DNA of 15,145 nt. Origin: an uncultured Asticcacaulis sp. (lineage in GTDB: Bacteria; Pseudomonadota; Alphaproteobacteria; Caulobacterales; Caulobacteraceae). The stretch covers positions 1-15,145 of the forward strand of contig CAMLIY010000052.1 in assembly GCA_946480125.1 (NCBI GenBank). The letters run 5' to 3'. Below the pieces are notes generated by a model, which was not told where the DNA came from, made no database searches, and saw only the letters and a program-made list of their open reading frames with translations. Position numbers and translations under genes: made by a program. Positions 1-5,100 of this stretch are shown piece by piece. Numbering within the stretch: the stretch's first letter is position 1; each line of letters opens with the position of its first letter.

Positions 1-470
1 TGCAGGATGACCGCCATATTCCCCAGCAGGAAGGCGCTGCTGCTCATGAAAACGGCAAAGGGCAGTCTGTTACGCCAGTTGCCAGGTGTCCGGCGAGCAA
101 AAAGCGGGACATAGATAAGGGCCGCCGCCGCCGCCAGATAAAAAAACAAATAGAGGACGAGGAAGCCTTTTTCCGTGAGACAGCGCTCAAAAAAGGCGGC
201 CATTTGTGCTACGCCCGGAATATAAACAAAGCTGGCGGCGCGCATGCCAGGGCATTGCAGATTCAGCGCATAGATCGGTTCGTGAGACAAAGCTTTCAGA
301 CCGGCGCAGGCCACGGACTGGTATTCGGAGAAAATATATTTCGATCTATACAGCTTGGCGATGAGACCTGTGATCAGGGGCAAGAAGAAAAGCAAAGGCA
401 AGCCATAAACGGCGGCCGGTGAAGCCAACGACATGCGGTCGCGGAAGCGTGGGCGGTTGAGTTTGACCAT
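1..470 (-). CDS. GT87/DUF2029-like polytopic membrane glycosyltransferase, 5' part only
   Basis: Partial gene running off the left edge; the first 156 residues are visible. The ATG at 470-468 opens MVKLNRPRFRDRM, a basic cytoplasmic tail, followed by membrane segments at about residues 20-38, 103-124 and 137-155. The loop after the first membrane segment has the arrangement typical of GT87 (polyprenol-phosphate-mannose-dependent transferases): S-x-x-CAGLKAL, then EPIYALN, then ASFVYIPGVA near residues 79-87, resembling the family's 'Y-P-P' loop. GT87 enzymes take a sugar from a polyprenyl-phosphate donor on the outer face of the inner membrane. The family call is from partial sequence and is moderately sure. 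A (GCC)5 run at 121-135 encodes five alanines in the second membrane segment. No strong ribosome site is seen before the ATG. It is divergent from the polyprenol-sugar synthase gene at 686, which could supply its donor (inference). Confidence 0.7.
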   Translation of the reverse strand, partial: MVKLNRPRFRDRMSLASPAAVYGLPLLFFLPLITGLIAKLYRSKYIFSEYQSVACAGLKALSHEPIYALNLQCPGMRAASFVYIPGVAQMAAFFERCLTEKGFLVLYLFFYLAAAAALIYVPLFARRTPGNWRNRLPFAVFMSSSAFLLGNMAVIL

Positions 471-671
471 TGTATTCTTGGTTTTAAGCGGATATTGAGC
501 GAAACTGTTTCGGACTTATCGGGTCGGACGGGCGTTAATTTGGCCTGATTGTTTCAGGTCTGATGCCTGAGCTGCATTGCGGAGCGGGGGCACCATAGAT
601 TTGCCATCCTCTCCGGGCTTAAAGTGCCGGCGGTTTTATTGATGGCGGGAGGCCCTGACGGGCGGGGCGCC

Positions 672-677
672 GGGGAG
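672..677 (+). promoter_or_regulatory. Ribosome binding site selecting a TTG start
   Basis: GGGGAG lies 8 bases before the TTG at 686. An in-frame TGA at 656-658 excludes any start further upstream, so this site supports TTG as the real start of the GT2-GtrA gene. Confidence 0.6.
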
Positions 678-685
678 TTTCTTTT

Positions 686-1852
686 TTGACGAATATCGAG
701 CGTGCTTCGGCTTTGGCGGATCAACCGGATCTCAGCCTGATCATCTGCACCCTGAATGAAGGGGCGGCCATTCGCAGCGTCGTAAATGAGATCAGCGACG
801 CGCTTGCTGGCATCAGTCACGAGATTATCGTGGTTGATGATAATTCTTCTGACAACACGGCGGCCGAGGTTCTCGATGTCGCCAAAACGCGGCCGAATGT
901 GCGGCTGCATGTGCGGGTCAATGAGCGCGGTTTGTCGTCGGCGGCGATCAAGGGCTGGGACATCGCCAATGGCCGCTATCTTGGCGTTATGGACGGTGAC
1001 GGTCAGCACGATCCGCTGGCTATCCGTGCCCTTGCCGACATGATCATGAAAGGCGACAAGGACCTGGTCTGTGTCTCGCGTTATATCGGTACCACGGATA
1101 CCGGCCTGAGTGGCATCCGCGATCTTGGCTCAAAGGCGGCCACCTGGGCAACGGGCCTGGTGCTGAAGGTGCCACTCTCGGACCCGATGAGTGGCTGTTT
1201 CCTGATGACGCGCGAATACTATCAATCGGCGCGGCCAAAACTGACCGGTATCGGCTTCAAGATTTTGCTCGATGTGGCGGCCTCCGCACCACGCAAACCA
1301 CGCTTTGGTGAAGTCAAGGCGGCCTTGCGCGAACGTCAGGGCGGCGTATCCAAGCTCGACCTGCGCGTGGTGCTCGATCTCGGCGCGCTTCTGGTTGAAA
1401 AGGCGACCGGCGGGCTGCTGCCGGCCAAGTTCGTGCTGTTCGCCGGAGTCGGTCTGAGCGGCGTGGTGGTCTACACGATCCTGCTTTACCTTGGCCATCA
1501 TTACCTGACCGTGCCGGGCAAGTTTCCTATTTATCGTTATCAGTACAATAAGGAGGACCTGATCAATTATAGCCTCGCCATATGGCTATCGATGACATGG
1601 AACTTCTTTTTAAATAACCTGATTACCTTCCGTAGCCGTCGGCTCAAGGGCTGGCGCATGTTTGGCGGACTTATCCGCTTTTACATCGCCTGTTCGCTAG
1701 GGGCGCTGATTAGCCTGTGCTTATCACTGTTCATGAAGGATCAGTTGCATATTCATTATGTTGTAGCGGGCATTATCGCGACGCTTATCTCCAGTGTGTG
1801 GAATTACTGGGCGGCTACGCTTTTGTCATGGCAGGAAAAGAAAAACGCCTGA
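686..1852 (+). CDS. DPM1/GtrB-like polyprenol-phosphate glycosyltransferase fused to a GtrA domain
   Basis: 388 residues, TTG start. Residues 14-240 are a GT2 (GT-A fold) domain of the dolichyl/polyprenyl-phosphate hexose synthase type: LSLIICTLNEG near 16-26, EIIVVDDNSSDNT at 46-58, the metal-binding DGDGQHDP with D103 and D105, and PMSGCF at 167-172. Such enzymes load mannose, glucose or a related sugar onto polyprenyl phosphate at the cytoplasmic face. Residues 248-380 form a GtrA-like domain with four membrane segments (about 248-268, 293-314, 328-348, 356-380) and the family's WNFFLNNLITF at 305-315; GtrA proteins are thought to flip the lipid-linked sugar. One polypeptide thus carries both loading and proposed flipping. 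It ends 87 bases before a strong terminator. The divergent GT87-like gene is a candidate acceptor-side transferase. The sugar and final acceptor are unknown. Confidence 0.9.
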   Translation: MTNIERASALADQPDLSLIICTLNEGAAIRSVVNEISDALAGISHEIIVVDDNSSDNTAAEVLDVAKTRPNVRLHVRVNERGLSSAAIKGWDIANGRYLGVMDGDGQHDPLAIRALADMIMKGDKDLVCVSRYIGTTDTGLSGIRDLGSKAATWATGLVLKVPLSDPMSGCFLMTREYYQSARPKLTGIGFKILLDVAASAPRKPRFGEVKAALRERQGGVSKLDLRVVLDLGALLVEKATGGLLPAKFVLFAGVGLSGVVVYTILLYLGHHYLTVPGKFPIYRYQYNKEDLINYSLAIWLSMTWNFFLNNLITFRSRRLKGWRMFGGLIRFYIACSLGALISLCLSLFMKDQLHIHYVVAGIIATLISSVWNYWAATLLSWQEKKNA

Positions 1853-1938
1853 TCAATGTGTTGCGTTTCCAGGCGAACCACACCGGGACCAGCTAAAATC
1901 GGAATTAGCCGCATTCATTGACATAGGGCCCGTTATCT

Positions 1939-1975
1939 AAAAAGCCTCCGAACATCTGTTCGGAGGCTTTTTTTT
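1939..1975. terminator. Bidirectional rho-independent terminator
   Basis: A perfect 10-bp stem, GCCTCCGAAC (1944-1953) and GTTCGGAGGC (1958-1967), has an ATCT loop. It is followed by eight T on the + strand (1968-1975) and preceded by five A (1939-1943), which read as T on the - strand. It can stop the GT2-GtrA gene from the left and the convergent glycine-zipper gene, whose stop codon is at 1980-1978, from the right. Confidence 0.93.
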
Positions 1976-1977
1976 AG

Positions 1978-2409
1978 CTACCAGTGGCGGCGATAGTCAT
2001 GATGGCGATAATCGCGGCGATCATAATAACGATCTGAGCGATAATAATGATCGCGAGAATAATAGCCACGCGGCTCTACATACACGGTGCCGCCATAATA
2101 GGGACGGGACTCGCTGTAGTAACGACGGTCGTTGTAACGATATCCGCTATCGTAACGGCAATTGTCGTTACTATCGTCGATCGCTGCACCCGCTACCGCG
2201 CCAAGAACGGCGCCGGCGGCCGTGCCTGCGCCACGACTATGCCGGCTTGAGGCGGCATTACCAATAGCAGCGCCGGCAATCGCGCCGACTATGGCGCCAT
2301 CCGCGTTACTGTCACGATAGCATTGAGCAGCAGTCGGCAGGGCCATCGCGGCAGCGGCTGTAATGGCCGCGGCGGAGAGGATAATCTTATGTGTAAATGT
2401 CATGGACAT
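1978..2409 (-). CDS. Exported glycine-zipper protein with Tyr/Arg/His-rich C-terminal tail
   Basis: 143 residues. AAGGAG at 2422-2417 sits 7 bases before the ATG. The N-terminus is a signal peptide with an alanine-rich hydrophobic core (about 8-28), likely cut after TAA near residue 28. Residues 38-76 are a glycine zipper (G38, G42, G46, G50 and G62, G66, G70, G74 at four-residue spacing), a pattern found in membrane-inserting 2TM zipper proteins of the outer membrane or periplasm. Cys30 and Cys84 flank the zipper and could form a disulfide. From residue 85 the tail holds 16 tyrosines in 59 residues plus many Arg, Asp and His, including hexads beginning YY. C30 is not in a proper lipobox. No enzyme motif is seen; a structural envelope role is inference. 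The gene faces the terminator at 1939-1975. Confidence 0.85.
   Translation of the reverse strand: MSMTFTHKIILSAAAITAAAAMALPTAAQCYRDSNADGAIVGAIAGAAIGNAASSRHSRGAGTAAGAVLGAVAGAAIDDSNDNCRYDSGYRYNDRRYYSESRPYYGGTVYVEPRGYYSRDHYYRSDRYYDRRDYRHHDYRRHW
2011..2064 (-). repeat. Three degenerate 18-bp repeats encoding YY-led hexads
   Basis: Residues 116-133 of the glycine-zipper protein read YYSRDH, YYRSDR, YYDRRD, a register of six residues (18 bases) with two tyrosines at the start of each unit, then a looser YRHHDYRR. The DNA units are similar but not identical, so this is an old tandem expansion or a composition bias kept by selection. Confidence 0.6.
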
Positions 2410-2467
2410 GATTAATCTCCTTCATTTCTACGGCATGGTCATAATGAAGCGACAAGACCGTTTGTGA

Positions 2468-2535
2468 TGACCTTTATAAACAGGTCAATATGAACGGGAT
2501 TTGAGTGCTACGTTCATCTTTGTTCATATTTGACC
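2468..2535. promoter_or_regulatory. Cluster of inverted and direct repeats upstream of the glycine-zipper gene
   Basis: Three nested symmetries are visible. (1) TGACCT (2468-2473) and AGGTCA (2482-2487) form a perfect inverted repeat with 8 bases between. (2) GGTCAATATGAAC (2483-2495) is mirrored by GTTCATATTTGACC (2522-2535) with one inserted base. (3) GTTCAT occurs at 2512-2517 and again at 2522-2527, exactly 10 bases apart. It lies 59-126 bases upstream of the ATG at 2409, a plausible position for an operator. The regulator is not identifiable from sequence. Confidence 0.45.
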
Positions 2536-2607
2536 ATGTTGCGCCGCCACCCGCTTTTGTGAAATGCCTTTTTTGTCAGCGCAGGTAAGAGAAGGATAAG
2601 CGGCGGA

Positions 2608-3033
2608 CTAATAGCTATCGTGGTTGTAGCGGGAACTGTAATAAGACTGTTGCCGGCGTGTCTGGCGATATTCGTGTTCGTCTTTCCAGTTATAGACACG
2701 TGTATAAGAGCCCCGTCCACAGCCGCAATCGTAATCCCGCCCGTTGTAATCGCGTTCATAACTGCGTGTATAACCGTAACGATTCGCCGTCCTGTAAGCG
2801 GGACGATCGTATCGGGCGTGATAGCTGTCATCCAGATTGGGATAATAGCCCAGTGCGCCCCCGCTGTAGCGGGCGTCTCCGTTATAATAATAGGCCGATC
2901 GGCCGTAACTGTCACGATCACCGGCAAAAACGGCCGTCGGCATCAAAAGAGCCAGCAACACGGCTAAAATCGCTCCGCCCATGAATACGGCACTGACATG
3001 GTTGGAGGGAGGCTGTGGATAAGGGCGCGGCAT
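2608..3033 (-). CDS. Exported Tyr/Arg-rich small protein, function unknown
   Basis: 141 residues; TAG stop at 2610-2608. The ATG at 3033 has AGGA about 9 bases upstream. An alternative ATG 17 codons in (2982) has no ribosome site but would give a tidier signal peptide. The hydrophobic core AVLLALLMPTAVFA ends at residue 37 in a VFA signal-peptidase site, so the mature protein has about 104 residues. It has no recognised domain: 22 tyrosines, many Arg, Asp, Ser and Asn, one close cysteine pair (C103, C105 in DCGC), and no hydrophobic core after the signal. It is likely extended or disordered. It lies 198 bases upstream of the glycine-zipper gene on the same strand and shares its Tyr/Arg-rich character, although the two do not obviously align. 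Divergent from the RNA methyltransferase gene at 3185. Confidence 0.7.
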   Translation of the reverse strand: MPRPYPQPPSNHVSAVFMGGAILAVLLALLMPTAVFAGDRDSYGRSAYYYNGDARYSGGALGYYPNLDDSYHARYDRPAYRTANRYGYTRSYERDYNGRDYDCGCGRGSYTRVYNWKDEHEYRQTRRQQSYYSSRYNHDSY

Positions 3034-3184
3034 GGCATATTCCTGAGTGGTAAATAAGGTTAATATCGCCTCATGCGCGAAAATTTCACGTAGCTATTTT
3101 GGGGCAGGATTGCAAAATATCGATAAACCTTGCTTTTTGAGCACTGTGCTTTAAGCGGCGTCTCTTTGTCAGTTCGGAAATTAC

Positions 3185-4423
3185 ATGGCGGAATTTGAAG
3201 CGCTCATCGCCAAGGTTGGCTTTCAGGGTGACGGCCTCACCGCTGATGGCATGGTTATACCCCTGACCTTGCCGGGCGAGCGTGTTCTGGCGCGACGAGG
3301 CAAAGAAAAGCTTGAGCTTGTTGATGTACTGGAAGCCAGTTCCGATCGGGTGACGCCATCGTGCGTCCATTTCGCTGCTTGTGGTGGCTGCGCTTTGCAA
3401 CATTGGGATATTCCGGCGTACAGCGCGTGGAAGCGCAACATGATTGAGGTGCTGTTGCAACGTACAGGGTTGGAGACGGACGTCGCGTCTATATTGACCA
3501 CACCGCCGCAAAGCCGTCGCAGGGTTGGTCTGCATGCCCGTAAGGCTGGCAAGCAGATCGAACTTGGTTTCAAGGCACGCAGATCGTGGAATCTGGTCGC
3601 CATTCGCGAGTGTCCGGTCAGCGATCCGGCTATTGTCTCGGCCTTGCCGCAGCTGAAGGCCCTGGCGGCCTATCTGTTTGAACATCCTAAATCGGCGCCT
3701 ATCCTGCACGTCACCTTGTCTTTGACCGGCTTGGATATTGATATTACAGGTGTCGAGCGTAACAAATCCGGCGGCCTTTCGGCTGATGCGCGCATGAATA
3801 TCGCCATGTGCGCCGCCGAGGCCGATTTTGCCCGCGTCTCCATGGGCGAAGACATGCTTTATATGGCGCGTACCCCTAAAGTGCGTTTTGGCAAAGCCAT
3901 GGTGGGGTTACCGATCGGACCGTTCCTGCAGGCCAGTGTGCCGTCCGAAATGGATATGGCGCGGCTGGTCATTGAGGGGATCGGCGAAGCGAAAAAGGTG
4001 GCTGATCTCTTTTGCGGCGCGGGCACCTTCACTTTTCCGCTGGCTGAAAAAGCCGTGGTCTATGCCGCCGATGGCTCGACGCCGGCCATCGCTTCGCTGA
4101 AGACCGCTATTGGTTCGGCGCCTGGCCTCAAAACGATCACCGCCGAGGCCCGCGATCTGTTTCGCCGCCCTATGCTGGCCGAAGAAATGAAGGGTTTCGA
4201 CGCCATCGTTTTTGACCCGCCGCGCGCCGGCGCCGAAGCCCAGGCCGCAGAAATCGCCCGCTCACAGGTGGCGCGGGCCGTGGCCGTGTCGTGCAATCCG
4301 TCGACCTTCGTGCGCGACGCTAACATCCTTGTGAAGGCAGGGTTTTCTCTGGACAGGGTAACGCCGATCGATCAATTTTTGTGGTCTGGCCACGTCGAAC
4401 TGGTAGGAGTGTTTTCACGTTGA
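3185..4423 (+). CDS. 23S rRNA (uracil-5-)-methyltransferase, RlmD/TrmA-type class I SAM enzyme
   Basis: 412 residues. The family methylates C5 of a uridine in RNA (E. coli RlmD acts at 23S U1939, TrmA at tRNA U54). Residues about 5-53 match a short TRAM RNA-binding domain. Cys60, Cys66, Cys69 and Cys143 have the CX5CX2C...C spacing of the [4Fe-4S] site of RlmD-like enzymes. The Rossmann SAM site is DLFCGAGTFTFPLA (274-287), motif IV is DPPRAGA (344-350), and the catalytic nucleophile is Cys370 in SCNPST. Gln249 of the uracil-binding motif is present (FLQAS), but the usual Asn two residues on is Ser. The Fe-S cysteines favour RlmD over TrmA, but the exact RNA target cannot be read from sequence. 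Its TGA overlaps the next gene's TTG start. The ribosome site before the ATG is weak. Confidence 0.88.
   Translation: MAEFEALIAKVGFQGDGLTADGMVIPLTLPGERVLARRGKEKLELVDVLEASSDRVTPSCVHFAACGGCALQHWDIPAYSAWKRNMIEVLLQRTGLETDVASILTTPPQSRRRVGLHARKAGKQIELGFKARRSWNLVAIRECPVSDPAIVSALPQLKALAAYLFEHPKSAPILHVTLSLTGLDIDITGVERNKSGGLSADARMNIAMCAAEADFARVSMGEDMLYMARTPKVRFGKAMVGLPIGPFLQASVPSEMDMARLVIEGIGEAKKVADLFCGAGTFTFPLAEKAVVYAADGSTPAIASLKTAIGSAPGLKTITAEARDLFRRPMLAEEMKGFDAIVFDPPRAGAEAQAAEIARSQVARAVAVSCNPSTFVRDANILVKAGFSLDRVTPIDQFLWSGHVELVGVFSR
4405..4409 (+). promoter_or_regulatory. Ribosome binding site supporting the TTG start at 4420
   Basis: AGGAG inside the end of the methyltransferase gene lies 10 bases before TTG 4420, which overlaps the upstream TGA as TTGA (4420-4423). 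This favours the TTG over the in-frame GTG at 4381, which would add 13 residues unlike the family. Confidence 0.55.
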
Positions 4424-5100
4424 TTTCCGTCGTCATGCCGACCCTGAATGCCGAAGACCACCTGGCGCGCACCTTGTCCGCCCTGGTGCCTGGCGTGGTG
4501 GAAGGCCTGATCAAGGAGGTCATCATCGTTGATGGGGGGTCGGCAGACGCCACGTTGGAAATTGCTGACTCCACCGGCTGTCAGATTATCAAAACCGATC
4601 ATGAGCGCGGTCTGCAACTGTGGCAGGGCTGCCGGGCAGCCCGCGGTGACTGGCTGCTGATTCTTCATTCGGATTCACAATTGGGGGATGGCTGGATGGA
4701 TCAGGTCCAGCTGCACATGAAGAATTTTCCCCTGCGCGCCGGGTATTTTCACCTGCGTTTTGACGATCCATCGATCCTGGTTGGCCTGTGGGCGGAAATG
4801 CTGGCCCTGCGTGCCCGATGGCTGGCCATGCCAAGCGGTGATCACGGGCTTCTGCTATCTCGGGCCCTCTATGAAACGAGCGGGGGTTATAAGGATCAGG
4901 TGGCGTTTGAAGACGTAGCCCTGGCAATGGCGTTAGGCCGTGCGCGTTTGCGCCCCATGGGCGCGTCGCTTAAAACCAGCGCCGACCGTTTCCATGCCAG
5001 GGGCGCCTTGTGGCGCGGCATCGGAAAAAGCTTCCGTTTCCTCGCCTATATGCTGGGCGTGCCGCCCAAACCACCTGTAAAAATCGAGCGCAAAGCTTAG
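4420..5100 (+). CDS. GT2 glycosyltransferase, TIGR04283-like
   Basis: 226 residues from TTG 4420. The start MISVVMPTLNAEDHL places the first beta strand of a GT-A fold at residue 1, as is usual in the family. VIIVDGGSADAT (34-45) binds the nucleotide sugar; LLILHSDS (79-86) stands where the DxD motif normally sits, in the HxD form seen in the TIGR04283 group. GDHGLLLSR (140-148), the acidic pair ED (164-165) and SADRFHARGALWRG near 187-200 also fit that group. There is no signal peptide or clear membrane span, so it is cytoplasmic or membrane-associated. The substrate is unknown. It is coupled to the RNA methyltransferase by a 4-base overlap, and its TAG stop overlaps the convergent transglycosylase's TAA in the shared bases TTAG (5097-5100). 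Confidence 0.82.
   Translation: MISVVMPTLNAEDHLARTLSALVPGVVEGLIKEVIIVDGGSADATLEIADSTGCQIIKTDHERGLQLWQGCRAARGDWLLILHSDSQLGDGWMDQVQLHMKNFPLRAGYFHLRFDDPSILVGLWAEMLALRARWLAMPSGDHGLLLSRALYETSGGYKDQVAFEDVALAMALGRARLRPMGASLKTSADRFHARGALWRGIGKSFRFLAYMLGVPPKPPVKIERKA

Noticed and set aside
121..135. (GCC)5 trinucleotide run as a phase-variable microsatellite
   Set aside because: It is only five units and a multiple of three, so a change would alter an alanine run in a membrane segment and not switch the gene off.
204..422. 72-codon open frame on the + strand near the left edge
   Set aside because: It is antisense to the partial GT87-like gene, whose - strand translation has membrane segments and family motifs.
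554..1009. 151-codon open frame on the - strand between the two sugar genes
   Set aside because: It covers the promoter gap and the antisense of the GT2 catalytic domain; the translation is Arg/Pro-rich without family features.
2514..2927. 137-codon open frame on the - strand overlapping the second Tyr-rich gene in another frame
   Set aside because: The Thr/Ile-rich translation is what a shifted reading of Tyr/Arg-rich codons gives; the chosen frame has a signal peptide and a ribosome site.
3086..3709. 207-codon open frame on the - strand, overlapping the methyltransferase start
   Set aside because: It is antisense to the TRAM and Fe-S regions of the methyltransferase, with no recognisable domain and no ribosome site.
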